NCBI GenBank assembly: GCA_964551975.1
Contig: CAZKFI010000026.1
Coordinates: 1 to 30,176, forward strand
DNA length: 30,176 bases
Direction: 5' to 3'
From: REEB426 sp964551975
Lineage (GTDB): Bacteria; Actinomycetota; Actinomycetes; S36-B12
Shown here: positions 1 to 8,206 of the stretch, one piece after another
Position numbering within the stretch: position 1 is the first letter of the stretch
Layout: every line of letters begins with the position of its first letter
The notes under the pieces: generated by a model
What the model was told of the DNA's origin: nothing
The model's input: the letters and a program-made list of their open reading frames with translations, nothing else
Databases searched by the model: none
Translations under genes and position numbers: made by a program

Positions 1-1
1 G

Positions 2-181
2 AGTTCGGCTACCAACATCAAGCAGCTGGGCTTCGCCGTCACCGTGGCGATCCTGCTCGACGCAACCGTCGTACGTGCTCTGCTCGTCCCGGCGTTCATG
101 CGGATCGCGGGCAACGCGAACTGGTGGGCTCCTGCACCACTGCGTCGTTTGCATGCCCGACTCGGCCTTCGTGAAGTCTGA
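2..181 (+). CDS. MMPL-family transporter, C-terminal fragment
   Basis: The reading frame is open from the window edge to TGA at 179-181 and gives the last 59 residues of a protein whose beginning lies outside. The segment LGFAVTVAILLDATVVRALL followed by VPAFMRIAGNANWW is typical of the last transmembrane helix and short cytoplasmic tail of MMPL/RND-type exporters of actinobacteria, which move lipids or other hydrophobic compounds across the membrane by proton-motive force. Substrate cannot be judged from this end. The stop is 17 nt before the next gene, so the two may be co-transcribed. Confidence 0.75.
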   Translation, partial: SSATNIKQLGFAVTVAILLDATVVRALLVPAFMRIAGNANWWAPAPLRRLHARLGLREV

Positions 182-198
182 CAGACAAGGAGCATGAC

Positions 199-1131
199 AT
201 GGGAACACATCTCGTCGTTGGAGCAGGTCCCGTTGGCTCTGGCGTTGCAGAAATCCTCGCTGAGCAGGGTGAGCAGGTCGTCATTCTCACGCGGAGCGGT
301 TCTGGACCAGTTCACCCGGCCATTAATCGACGGGCGGCAGACGCCGCGTCACTCGAAGCACTCCTAGTTGCCGCACCCGACGCCAGCGCTATCTACAACT
401 GCGTCAACCCCGCCTATCACCGCTGGGTCAAGGACTGGCCACCCTTGGCGGAGGCATTCCTGTCCTACGCGCAGCGCACTGGTGCGGTCTTAGCAACCTG
501 CTCGAATCTGTACGGATACGGACCAGTGGATGGCCCATTGAGCGAATCCCTACCCCTTGCCGCAACAGGAGTAAAGGGGCGAGTTCGGGCCGACATGTGG
601 CGCGACGCGAAGTCACGCCATGATGCGGGGCAGCTCCGGGCCACCGAGGTGCGCGGTTCGGACTACATCATCGCCGGTGAACAATCACTGATCGCTTCCA
701 GCCGCGTTGTCCCAAGAATCCTGCGCGGACGGCCGGTGACTGTGCTCGGCAGCGTTGACGAACCCCACAGTTGGACATTTCCTGCGGATGTGGCCCGCCT
801 GCTGGTTATCGTTGCTTCAGACGAGCGGGCGTGGGGTCAGGCCTGGCATGTGCCCACCAATCCTGCGCGCACCCAACGGCAAGTCGTTGACGAGTTGGCT
901 GATCACGCGGGAGTCGCGCAGGTTCCGGTGCGATCACTATCCCCTGCGCTCGTCGCCATGCTGGGCGTCGTCTCTCCTGCTATTCGTGAACTTCGTGAGA
1001 CCGCGTACCAGCGTGATCGACCGTTCGTCCTGGACGATAGCGCCGCCCGTGACACCTTCGGCCTGGAGCCGACTCCCTGGCCGGCAATTCTCGACGACGT
1101 GCTCTCGCACTACGGAGCCCCGCAATCGTGA
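199..1131 (+). CDS. NAD(P)-dependent epimerase/dehydratase family protein (extended SDR)
   Basis: A 310-residue protein with the Rossmann dinucleotide-binding glycine motif GAGPVGSG at residues 8-15. The body resembles extended SDR/NAD-dependent epimerases: a TCSNLYGYGP stretch near residue 100, where these enzymes carry their catalytic Tyr strand, then a WTFPADVARLL segment and a C-terminal substrate-binding part. Enzymes of this family reduce, epimerise or dehydrate sugars or small carbonyl compounds; the substrate here is unknown. The ATG at 199 is chosen because AAGGAG (187-192) lies 6 nt upstream; an ATG at 194 is out of frame. The alpha/beta hydrolase gene follows after 22 nt, so an operon is likely. 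Confidence 0.8.
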   Translation: MGTHLVVGAGPVGSGVAEILAEQGEQVVILTRSGSGPVHPAINRRAADAASLEALLVAAPDASAIYNCVNPAYHRWVKDWPPLAEAFLSYAQRTGAVLATCSNLYGYGPVDGPLSESLPLAATGVKGRVRADMWRDAKSRHDAGQLRATEVRGSDYIIAGEQSLIASSRVVPRILRGRPVTVLGSVDEPHSWTFPADVARLLVIVASDERAWGQAWHVPTNPARTQRQVVDELADHAGVAQVPVRSLSPALVAMLGVVSPAIRELRETAYQRDRPFVLDDSAARDTFGLEPTPWPAILDDVLSHYGAPQS

Positions 1132-1153
1132 CCCACGTAGATCGCGCGAGCAG

Positions 1154-1945
1154 ATGCTGACCGCCATAAACCGCAAGGTCCCCACCGCTGTAGGCACACT
1201 CGCACTGGCCGATGAGGGATCCGGGACACCTGTCGTGCTGTGGCCATCGGTATTTTCCGATCACCGCCTGTATGACCTCGTAGGTCAACAACTGGCCGAG
1301 GGTTGGCGTGTGTTGCGGATCGACGGTCCGGGCTTTGGTCAAAGTGATGCCCCTCAGGCAGATGTGCAGCCGGAGCAGTACGCCAAGGCGGTCGTGGAAG
1401 TTCTCGATGCGCTCAGCATTGAGCGTGCGGTTGTCGCCGGGTGTTCCTGGGGTGGTCAGGTTGCCGCGCATTTGGGTGTTCAATCACCGGACCGAGTTAT
1501 CGGCATACTCATGATGAACACACCGATGGCAGCCAGTACCGGTGGCCATCGCGCGCAGGTGATCGGCACTCGCCTGCTGGGGTCAACACGGTTCTGGGGT
1601 CGAGGCGTGGCTCGCGCCATGTTGACCCCGTCATTTCGCGCTACTCATCCAGACCGAGTCAACGCATTCGTGGATGCGTTTCGCAGCTTTGATCCGGCTG
1701 CAGCAATAACAACTGTCCGAACAACGTTGACTCGATTCCCGGGACTGCAGGATGCCCTACCACGATTGGAAGTACCTACGACCATCATGATGGGTGAATG
1801 TGACACCCAGTACCCAGTGCGCACGGCCATGCCAATCGCTCAGCGCGCCGCTCGGGCTCGCATAGAAGTGGTCCCCGGCTGTGGTCACCTGGCACCGATT
1901 GAAGCACCGGAGGCCGTGGTGGCCGCATTGCGCTCGCTCGCCTAG
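1154..1945 (+). CDS. Alpha/beta hydrolase
   Basis: A 263-residue alpha/beta-hydrolase. The nucleophile elbow GCSWGG places the catalytic Ser near residue 97, and GCGHLAPIEAPE near residue 243 carries the catalytic His. An aspartate-containing segment MGECDTQYPV precedes it, as expected for the acid of the triad. Length and layout match soluble esterases and C-C or epoxide hydrolases; the substrate cannot be assigned. The frame is open much further upstream (to about 755), but that part overlaps the SDR gene in another frame and does not look like an alpha/beta hydrolase. The ATG at 1154 starts just before the first recognisable strand. No clear ribosome site is seen, so translation may be coupled to the SDR gene 22 nt upstream. 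Confidence 0.82.
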   Translation: MLTAINRKVPTAVGTLALADEGSGTPVVLWPSVFSDHRLYDLVGQQLAEGWRVLRIDGPGFGQSDAPQADVQPEQYAKAVVEVLDALSIERAVVAGCSWGGQVAAHLGVQSPDRVIGILMMNTPMAASTGGHRAQVIGTRLLGSTRFWGRGVARAMLTPSFRATHPDRVNAFVDAFRSFDPAAAITTVRTTLTRFPGLQDALPRLEVPTTIMMGECDTQYPVRTAMPIAQRAARARIEVVPGCGHLAPIEAPEAVVAALRSLA

Positions 1946-2036
1946 CGCCTGCAGCATTCGCGTTTGGCAGTGCTAGGTGGTGGCAGTCCTTATGGGCCGC
2001 AGCAGCCTGATGAGCACTGCCACCGCGCGGGGAGCC

Positions 2037-2064
2037 TTGACCCGTGAGAGATTTGCGTTACAAC
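2037..2064 (+). promoter_or_regulatory. Possible promoter of the SRPBCC gene
   Basis: TTGACC (2037-2042) and TACAAC (2059-2064) are separated by 16 nt, a plausible sigma-70-type pair 22 nt before the ATG at 2086. The 140-nt gap after the hydrolase gene contains nothing else recognisable. The -10 match is imperfect, so this is tentative. Confidence 0.3.
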
Positions 2065-2085
2065 ATTCGGTGAACGAGGTGGGCC

Positions 2086-2547
2086 ATGGCACAGGTGCGT
2101 TTTTCCGTCCAACAGGATCTTCCTTTCCCGGCGGAACAGGTCTTCGGAGCATTAGTCGATTGGCCCGGGCATGCCGAGTGGGTGCCGTTGACCCGGGTGG
2201 AGATCTTGGAGGGTGACGGAGGCGTCGGCACGCGCTTCGTGGCAACCACTGGCATCGGCCCACTCGCGCTCCCCGATCGCATGCAGGTCACCGCGATGGA
2301 TCCCGCTGCCATGACCGTCACGGTGGTCAAGATCGGACCGATCTTGACCGGCGAGGTGTATCTCAAGGTCACAGCACTGACCGATGGAAGTTGCGTCGTT
2401 GATTGGATTGAGGACATTCGGGTGCCCTGGCTACCCCAGTTTTTGGCACGGCCCGTGGGTGCGGCAGCGGCGAAGGGCTTTCGCACCTCGTTGCGACGCA
2501 TGGGCCGTGGATTGGGTCGCCCAGCCAATGACACCGCCCTGACGTAA
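2086..2547 (+). CDS. SRPBCC family protein (polyketide cyclase/START-like fold)
   Basis: A 153-residue protein with the pattern of SRPBCC/START-like proteins: an N-terminal strand (QVRFSVQQDLPFPAEQVF), then LVDWPGHAEWVPL, which is the typical 'xxDxxxxxxWxP' beginning of the fold, alternating strands, and a long C-terminal helix (residues ~120-145). These proteins bind hydrophobic ligands in a deep cavity. Ligand and role are unknown; a lipid- or polyketide-related job is only a family-level guess. GAGG at 2076-2079, 6 nt before the ATG, supports the start. It is one of three SRPBCC genes in the window; the other two are on the minus strand near 26 and 27.5 kb. Confidence 0.8.
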   Translation: MAQVRFSVQQDLPFPAEQVFGALVDWPGHAEWVPLTRVEILEGDGGVGTRFVATTGIGPLALPDRMQVTAMDPAAMTVTVVKIGPILTGEVYLKVTALTDGSCVVDWIEDIRVPWLPQFLARPVGAAAAKGFRTSLRRMGRGLGRPANDTALT

Positions 2548-2585
2548 CACACCAGGTCCGCTCGCATGGCGGGGAAGGGTGTTCA

Positions 2586-3182
2586 GTGTTAGAAACACGT
2601 ATGCGCAAGAGTTCGATTTCACTCATGGCAGCCCTATCCGCAGTGTTCCTGATCACGCTGACGGCATGCGGATCCCATGACACTGCGGCCCCGGCGCCGG
2701 CCGGAAGCAGTGGGGCGTCTGCGGATGATGTGATGTTCGCCCAGATGATGATTCCGCATCACGAGCAAGCGGTGCAGATGGCGGAGTTGGCCGCGACCCG
2801 CGCGAACGCACCCCTGATCAAGGACCTCGCTGCGCAGATTCAGGGAGCCCAGCAACCGGAGATCGACGAAATGACCGCCTGGCTTGACGAATGGCAGGCA
2901 CCGACCCTCAGCGCCGACGAGGCTATGTCCGCCCACGGTGGCCACGGCATGGCCGGGATGCTGTCCGATGAGGACCTTCAGTCACTTGAGCAGGCATCCG
3001 GAACCGACTTCGATCGGAAGTTCGCCGAGGCGATGATCGAACATCACGAGGGCGCTATTGCCATGGCCGAGCCAGTGGTCGACTCCGGGGACCCCCGGGT
3101 GGCCACACTGGCGAGTGCGATCATCACGACCCAGAAGCAAGAGATTGAGCAACTCGAGGCATTCCTAACGAGCAGCGACTAG
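2586..3182 (+). CDS. DUF305 family lipoprotein
   Basis: A 198-residue exported protein. The N-terminus has Arg/Lys residues, a hydrophobic core and a lipobox LTAC with the lipidated Cys at residue 28, so the mature protein should sit on the outer face of the membrane. Two copies of the family signature are present: MMIPHHEQAVQMAE (around residue 55) and IEHHEGAIAMAE (around 150), as in DUF305 proteins, which form four-helix bundles with paired His residues and are often found near copper or metal-handling genes. No such neighbours are seen here. The GTG at 2586 is preferred because a purine-rich site (GGGGAAGGG, 2571-2579) ends 6 nt upstream; the ATG at 2601 is in frame and would give a shorter signal peptide. 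Confidence 0.85.
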   Translation: MLETRMRKSSISLMAALSAVFLITLTACGSHDTAAPAPAGSSGASADDVMFAQMMIPHHEQAVQMAELAATRANAPLIKDLAAQIQGAQQPEIDEMTAWLDEWQAPTLSADEAMSAHGGHGMAGMLSDEDLQSLEQASGTDFDRKFAEAMIEHHEGAIAMAEPVVDSGDPRVATLASAIITTQKQEIEQLEAFLTSSD

Positions 3183-3192
3183 TACTCCGTCG

Positions 3193-3804
3193 CTAATCCT
3201 GCCTACGCAGGACCACCCAGGTGAATCGCTGCATTGCGCCCCACGGTGTGTGATGGTCCTGCTGAAGACTGTGCTGCATTGAAAAGTTCGCGCCGAATAT
3301 GGCAGCCAGATCGCCTGGTTGATAGCGACTGACGTCCAGACCTGAGCACTGGGTTGGACCATCCGCGGCAAAACAGCCCAAAACCACCGTGCCGCCAGGG
3401 TGGACGGTGGCTTCCGCCAGATTCACGTAGGCGCGCTGCTGGTCAACGTCGGTAAGGAAATGAAACACGGCCCGGTCATGCCACAGCGTCACATGTTCCG
3501 CAGGCTGCCACGACAGGATGTCTGAGGTGACGATGTTGAGATCGGCATCCGCTGGCGCGCTGGCAGCCAACTGAACGAGTGCGACCTCGGAGATGTCCAC
3601 CGCCGTGACCGGACGCCAGCCCCGCTCGATAAGTCGAATGGCCAGCAGCGACCGACCGGCACCCACATCCACGGCCGCTCCCGGCGGTCCGGCGAAATCG
3701 TCGATGAGTCGCAACGATGTGGCAGGTTCCCCCTCGAACCAACTGACGTCGTTGATGCTCTTGTCCTGGTAGATCGCGTTCCAGTGGGACGGATCACCAA
3801 CCAT
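3193..3804 (-). CDS. Class I SAM-dependent methyltransferase
   Basis: A 203-residue methyltransferase. Motif I (VDVGAGRS, residues 45-52) binds S-adenosylmethionine, followed by an acidic strand end (VTAVDIS), a motif with Asp in VTSDILSW, and HDRAVFHFLTD as the post-motif strand. It resembles small TehB/thiopurine-methyltransferase-like enzymes in size and in the N-terminal HWNAIYQDK helix. The substrate is unknown. It converges with the DUF305 gene (10 nt between stops) and diverges from cruF with only 34 nt between the two starts. A TACCCT -10 element 6 nt from the ATG points to a leaderless transcript. Its place beside the carotenoid operon may be incidental. Confidence 0.85.
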   Translation of the reverse strand: MVGDPSHWNAIYQDKSINDVSWFEGEPATSLRLIDDFAGPPGAAVDVGAGRSLLAIRLIERGWRPVTAVDISEVALVQLAASAPADADLNIVTSDILSWQPAEHVTLWHDRAVFHFLTDVDQQRAYVNLAEATVHPGGTVVLGCFAADGPTQCSGLDVSRYQPGDLAAIFGANFSMQHSLQQDHHTPWGAMQRFTWVVLRRQD

Positions 3805-3810
3805 GTGGTG

Positions 3811-3816
3811 AGGGTA
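3811..3816 (-). promoter_or_regulatory. TANNNT -10 element, leaderless promoter of the methyltransferase gene
   Basis: On the minus strand TACCCT is followed by 6 nt (CACCAC) and the ATG at 3804-3802. This spacing puts the expected transcription start on or next to the A of the start codon. The same TACCCT-N6-ATG arrangement precedes the DAHP synthase gene. Confidence 0.6.
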
Positions 3817-3825
3817 ACCGCCTCG

Positions 3826-3831
3826 TAGACT
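3826..3831 (+). promoter_or_regulatory. TANNNT -10 element, leaderless promoter of cruF
   Basis: TAGACT is followed by 7 nt and the GTG at 3839. The ten bases TAGACTGCTG are identical to those before the PASTA kinase start (13183-13192). It lies back to back with the methyltransferase promoter within the 34-nt divergent gap. Confidence 0.65.
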
Positions 3832-3838
3832 GCTGAGG

Positions 3839-4639
3839 GTGAGTGAGCGGATCTATGCCGGCCCACGCAGAGATTCCGGTGAAGGCCGTCGTGGATGGGT
3901 GTGGACGCTCCCCTTTATTTTCGCCGGTTTGACGGTCCTGGGTCAGATTCTCTGGGTACTCGCTGGAGCAGCGGATCGAGTCTTACTCTCGATTGCGACG
4001 GTAGTGACGTTCTTCTTAAGCACTGTGTCGCATGCTGTGATCTCCAGGGGTCTGGGGTGGACTGGGGTCTACCTACTGATCACCCTGATCTTCGGCTGGG
4101 GAATCGAGTTCATAGGAACAAGGACCCAATTCCCCTTTGGGGATTACATCTATTCGAGTCTGCTCGGAGTGCAGATACTCGGTGTGCCCATTGTAATCCC
4201 CCTCGCCTGGTCGATGATGGCCTACCCGTGCCTGCTGGCGGTGCAACGCTTGGTTCGCACGGAGCTCGCCGTGGCTCTCGTCGGCGGATTCCTCCTTGCC
4301 TCCTGGGATCTCTTCCTGGACCCACAGATGGTGGGTGAGTCTTATTGGACCTGGCGCCTGGTGACCTACACGCTGCCTGGAATCCCGGATATTCCCCTGC
4401 AGAACTTCCTTGGGTGGTTTCTCGCCTCGTTCGTGCTTATGTTGCTGCTGTCATTCCTGCCCCAAACCGTGGCCCGCGATGGTGCGCCGCGGTTCATGCT
4501 GAGTTGGATCTTCGCTTCGAACGTACTTGCCAATCTCGTCTTTTTCGATCGTCCAGGTGTGGCGATTTGGGGTGGCATCTGCATGGGGTTGGTCATGATT
4601 CCGTTCTGGTACCGCATCTGGTCCCAGCCACAGTGGTGA
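3839..4639 (+). CDS. cruF: CruF-like carotenoid 1',2'-hydratase (DUF422 carotenoid biosynthesis family)
   Basis: A 266-residue integral membrane protein with about seven hydrophobic segments. The stretch FGWGIEFIGTRTQFPFGDYIY and the later SWDLFLDPQMV and GIPLQNFLGWF-like (GIPDIPLQNFLGWF) segments are hallmarks of the DUF422/CruF family. Characterised members are gamma-carotene or lycopene 1'-hydratases of Deinococcus and cyanobacteria and the bisanhydrobacterioruberin hydratase of haloarchaea; they add water to the terminal C=C of a psi end group, giving a tertiary hydroxyl. The start is GTG at 3839, set by the leaderless -10 element. The stop TGA overlaps the ATG of the glycosyltransferase (TGATG), so the two are translationally coupled, fitting hydroxylation then glycosylation. 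Substrate identity is inferred, not shown. Confidence 0.85.
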   Translation: MSERIYAGPRRDSGEGRRGWVWTLPFIFAGLTVLGQILWVLAGAADRVLLSIATVVTFFLSTVSHAVISRGLGWTGVYLLITLIFGWGIEFIGTRTQFPFGDYIYSSLLGVQILGVPIVIPLAWSMMAYPCLLAVQRLVRTELAVALVGGFLLASWDLFLDPQMVGESYWTWRLVTYTLPGIPDIPLQNFLGWFLASFVLMLLLSFLPQTVARDGAPRFMLSWIFASNVLANLVFFDRPGVAIWGGICMGLVMIPFWYRIWSQPQW

Positions 4640-5769
4640 TGAGCAGGGGTGTGGGGCAGCGCCTTGCTCGGGTCGTAGCAACCGTTGGTGCGGCCAATGC
4701 GGCACTGCTGGCAGCTCATGCCGTGGTGAACCAACGCCACCTGCGACGACCCGTTCCTGCGAGCTGCGATGAACGCATCAGTGTCTTGATTCCTGCGCGC
4801 AATGAGGCATCTCGGATCGGTGCAACGCTATCCAGTGTGCTGGCTCAGGTCGGTGTACCCGAACTCGAGGTGATTGTTCTCGATGACGGTTCGACGGATG
4901 ACACGCCTCAGGTACTGGAGAATTACTCCGATACCCGTCTACGTGTCCTGCGCAGCGACACCGAGCCCCCCGAAGGTTGGTTAGGCAAGCCCTGGGCCTG
5001 CGCGAGATTGGCCGAAGAGGCAACTGGTTCGATCCTGGTCTTTCTTGACGCCGATGTGGTCTTGGAACCCTGGGCCATAGGTGCAGCGGCGCAACTGTTG
5101 CGCAACGGCGGCTACTCACTCATCTCTCCCTATCCGCACCAGGTCGCGCTGACGTGGCCAGAGCGACTCGTACAACCATTGTTGGTCTGGTCCTGGCTGA
5201 GCACATTGCCACTGGAACAGGCGGAGCGCTCCCCGCGGCCATCACTGGCTGCCGCTAACGGTCAATGCATGGTGTTTGACGCAACGGCCTACCGACAGAT
5301 CGGTGGGCACCAGTGCGTCCATGACAACGTGCTGGAGGACGTTGGACTGATGCGCGAAGTCAAGGGCGCGGGATTGCGCGGCAACGTCGTCGACGGATTC
5401 GCAATGGCGCGCTGTCGCATGTACGAATCAGGATCGTCGATGGTGGACGGCTACACGAAGTCACTCTGGGCGGCCTTCGGTGGCCCACTGGGATCTATCG
5501 CGGTCAACACCCTGCTCGCCGGCACGTACCTGGTGCCGCCGGTATTGGCGATAACGGCAAAGGATCCAGGAACCCGGATAGTGGGTACTGTCGGCTACTT
5601 TGCTGGAGTGGCTGGACGGATGGCCGTGGCCAATCGCACCGGTGAACGTCAGTTCCCCGATGCACTCCTGCACCCGGTGTCCATCGCTGCATTTATCGGT
5701 CTCAATGCGCTGTCCTGGTCTCGGCATCAACGAGGACAGAACACCTGGAAAGGCCGGAGGCTCGGATGA
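4639..5769 (+). CDS. Family 2 glycosyltransferase, probable carotenoid glycosyltransferase (CruG-like)
   Basis: A 376-residue protein with a short N-terminal hydrophobic segment (residues ~13-30), a GT-A domain with LIPARNEASRIG (50-61), LDDGSTDDTP (81-90) and the metal-binding DxD as FLDADV (D137/D139), an acidic LEDVGL motif further on, and a hydrophobic C-terminal third. This is the layout of membrane-associated GT2 enzymes such as cyanobacterial CruG and staphylococcal CrtQ. Its position between CruF and a CrtD-like desaturase, with 1-nt and 4-nt overlaps on either side, suggests that it attaches a sugar to the carotenoid hydroxyl. The open frame extends upstream to 4345 inside cruF; ATG 4639 (or GTG 4636) is chosen because the GT domain begins only after it. 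Confidence 0.78.
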   Translation: MSRGVGQRLARVVATVGAANAALLAAHAVVNQRHLRRPVPASCDERISVLIPARNEASRIGATLSSVLAQVGVPELEVIVLDDGSTDDTPQVLENYSDTRLRVLRSDTEPPEGWLGKPWACARLAEEATGSILVFLDADVVLEPWAIGAAAQLLRNGGYSLISPYPHQVALTWPERLVQPLLVWSWLSTLPLEQAERSPRPSLAAANGQCMVFDATAYRQIGGHQCVHDNVLEDVGLMREVKGAGLRGNVVDGFAMARCRMYESGSSMVDGYTKSLWAAFGGPLGSIAVNTLLAGTYLVPPVLAITAKDPGTRIVGTVGYFAGVAGRMAVANRTGERQFPDALLHPVSIAAFIGLNALSWSRHQRGQNTWKGRRLG

Positions 5770-7279
5770 GCAAGGTCGTCATCATTGGCGCCGGCATGGG
5801 TGGGTTAGCAGCCGCCGCTCGGCTCTCGCGGCTGGGCCATGACGTCGCCATATTCGAGCAGTCAGACCACACCGGGGGGAAGCTCCGTACCTGGCGACAG
5901 GANNNNNNNNNNCTTCGTTACTCACCCTGCCCGCGGTGTATCGCGATCTTTTCCTCAAAACAGGTATCGCCCTTGAGCGTGAGGTGGATCTCCAGCCGGT
6001 AGAACGGGCCTTTCGTTATGCATTCACCGACGGTTCACAGGCTGTACTGCCTGGTGCCGATCCGACCAAATGCGCCGCGGCACTGGCCGATGCCTTCGGC
6101 AATGCGGCAGGCGCGGACTGGCGAGCACTCATGGCTCGGGCCGGTGCCATGTGGCAGGCGACGCGTGAACCCTTCCTACAGTCCCCGATCGACGGCTGGC
6201 GCACCATCGCCGCGCTCACACGACGACCTGGCGATATTGCCACGATCGCGCCGTTTACATCACTGCGAGCACTCGGCCGACGCACCCTGCGGGATCCACG
6301 GCTTCGCATGATCTTGGATCGATACGCGACCTACACAGGCTCCGATCCCCGGCATGCCCCCGCTGTACTCGCCACCATCGCGTATGTCGAGCAGACCTTT
6401 GGCGCCTGGCATATCGGAGGTGGCCTTGGTCAGCTCGCGGAGGCGCTGACACGGCGATGTGTCGATCGAGGAGTGCAGATCAATCTCGCCAGCCCCGTGC
6501 AGCAACTGCGACTCGTTCATGGTCGTGTTGCAGGAGTTCTCCTCGAGGATGGCAGTTCTATTGATGCCGACATCGTCGTCGCCAATGCCGACGCCAGGTT
6601 GGTGTACTCACAGCTCGTCCGCACTTCGCGAACGGCACGATTGGGACGAATGCTCCGGCGCAGGTCCGAATCCTTGGCTGGATTTGTCATTCTGGTTGCG
6701 GTTCGCGGGCGTACCCCGGACTTGGCGCATCACAATCTGTGGTTCCCGAAGGATTACGACGCCGAATTCAACGACATCTTCGGATCATCACCGCGACCGG
6801 TTCACGACCCGACGATCTACGCCTGCGTACCCGATGACCCGGCGATGCGACCCGACGAAGATCACGAGTCATGGTTCATCCTGGTGAACGCGCCCTGCCA
6901 CGGAGTCATCAACTGGAACGAAGCGGGTCTCGCCGAGAGCTACGCCGATCATGTTCTGGCCCGTCTGGCCGAGCGAGGGATGGACCTTCGCCACCGCATG
7001 CTCTGGCGAAGGGTGCAAACGCCCGCCGACCTGGAGCAGCAAACCTGGTCGCCGGGCGGGGCTATCTACGGCACGAGCAGCAATGGTGCGCGTGCAGCCT
7101 TCACCAGGCCGGCGAATCGATCCCCTATCCCGGGCTTGTATCTCGTGGGAGGTTCGGCACACCCGGGGGGAGGACTCCCCTTGGTGGGGATGGGCGCGGA
7201 GATCGTGGCGGACCTCATTGGCCCGGCTGGTCAAGCCCCAGGGCGTGGTACACCTCGCGCGTCGAGGTCGAACGATTGA
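5766..7279 (+). CDS. crtD: CrtD/CrtI-family FAD-dependent carotenoid desaturase, interrupted by an assembly gap
   Basis: The ATG at 5766 overlaps the upstream stop (ATGA). The N-terminus has the FAD-binding glycine motif GAGMGGLAAAARL (about residues 8-20) and the family's HTGGKLRTW segment. An N-run (5903-5912) follows, and the protein resumes in another frame as SLLTLPAVYRDLF. The C-terminus carries the family signature LYLVGGSAHPGGGLPLVGMG, which in my experience fits 1-hydroxycarotenoid 3,4-desaturases (CrtD) better than phytoene desaturases. It would extend conjugation next to the hydroxylated end group made by CruF. The frame change is explained by the N-run being a placeholder of the wrong length, so the gene is probably intact at about 510 residues. 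A phytoene desaturase (CrtI) is encoded separately at 9304. Confidence 0.8.
5903..5912. other. Assembly gap (10 N) inside crtD
   Basis: Ten undetermined bases. The reading frames on the two sides differ, so the true length cannot be 10. If the missing residues are the usual stretch between GGKLRTWRQ(D/E) and (T)GPSLLTLP, about 23 nt are missing. Confidence 0.95.
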
Positions 7280-8127
7280 GTGTGTAGAAGTGCAAGCCAG
7301 GTGCACCCTCAGCCAGGAGTTCCTGGCCAAGCCGAACGGCTACCTCGACTCCAAGCGCATGCACTGCCGCTGGGTCATCCTTGACCCTGGCGAAATCCGC
7401 AGCTAGATCAGTCGGAAAGGCCGCACCCGATAGGGCCGCGAAGCNNNNNNNNNNNNNNNNNNNNNNNNNNNNNNNNNNNNNNGGGAACGATCGGCATCGT
7501 GCAGCCATGTCTTGCCGCACGCTCGCGCAAACCCACGTAATCGCGCGTCTCGAAGAAGAACTGGGTGATTGCGAATTCAGCTCCTGCATCCTGCTTGGCG
7601 GCCAGCACACGCGCATCGGTCTGCAGATCAGGTGACTCGGGATGGCCTTCCGGGAAGGCCGCAACCCCCACACTGAAGGTACCCAGGGAGCGCACCAGGG
7701 CCACGAGTTCATCGGCGTGAGTGAGGCCGCCAGGGTGTTGCTGCCAAGGTTGTCCGAGGCCGCCAGGCGGGTCGCCGCGCAGGGCCAACACGGTATTGAT
7801 GCCGCTTGCGGCGTACTGGGCCATCACGGATCGCAGGTCCTCGACGCTGGCACCCACGCAGGTGAGGTGAGCTACCGGCGTCAGCGTGGTGTGTTCAGCA
7901 ATCTGCCCAGCAATGCGCACCGTGCGGTCACGTGTCGAGCCACCAGCGCCGTATGTCACCGAAACGAAACTTGGCCGAAGGGCTTCAAGTTCACGAACCG
8001 TCTGCCAGAGCTGCTGCTCGCCTTCATCGGTCTTGGGAGGAAAGAGCTCGAATGAGAAGGAGCGCTCACCCTTCGCAAGCGTCGCTCCGAGCGTCGCCCG
8101 CTCCGACTGAAGGGCATGTGCAGGCAC
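7215..8127 (-). CDS. metF: Methylenetetrahydrofolate reductase, interrupted by an assembly gap
   Basis: About 304 residues. The N-terminal half has SFELFPPKTDEGE (the conserved catalytic-Glu strand), VSVTYGAGGSTRDRT, HLTCVG, VLALRGDPPGG and AITQFFFE, all MetF landmarks of the TIM barrel that binds FAD and folate. After an N-run (7445-7482) the C-terminus continues as FAALSGA and ends in GLHFYTLNRS. The enzyme reduces 5,10-methylene-THF to 5-methyl-THF for methionine synthesis. The two halves are in different frames only because the gap length is off by one. The start is GTG 8127, set by the TAGTCT leaderless promoter 6 nt upstream. The 3' end overlaps the end of crtD (7215-7279) on the other strand. 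It diverges from the GGPP synthase gene. Confidence 0.9.
7445..7482. other. Assembly gap (38 N) inside metF
   Basis: Thirty-eight undetermined bases. Restoring the frame needs 3n+1 bases. The MetF pattern P-G-I-x-P-V-x...F calls for 13 residues between the flanking Pro and Phe, which is 37 nt with the partial codon, so the gap is probably one base too long. Confidence 0.95.
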
Positions 8128-8133
8128 TGGTAA

Positions 8134-8139
8134 AGACTA
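8134..8139 (-). promoter_or_regulatory. TANNNT -10 element, leaderless promoter of metF
   Basis: On the minus strand TAGTCT is followed by 6 nt (TTACCA) and the GTG at 8127-8125. No Shine-Dalgarno site is present, in keeping with a leaderless message. Confidence 0.6.
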
Positions 8140-8194
8140 CGTGAGTTCTGCTGGCGCGGCATTTGCACCCGCTGCGAGGCCCGGGAATGCTCAC

Positions 8195-8200
8195 TACGCT
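8195..8200 (+). promoter_or_regulatory. TANNNT -10 element, leaderless promoter of the crtE-crtI-crtB operon
   Basis: TACGCT is followed by 6 nt (AGTAAT) and the GTG at 8207, which begins the recognisable N-terminus of the GGPP synthase. An ATG at 8205 is out of frame. The element lies 55 nt from the divergent metF promoter. Confidence 0.6.
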
Positions 8201-8206
8201 AGTAAT

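Noticed and set aside
8141..8206. Alternative, earlier GTG start (8141) for crtE
   Set aside because: It would leave 13 nt between divergent starts and adds 22 non-conserved residues; the -10 element fits GTG 8207.
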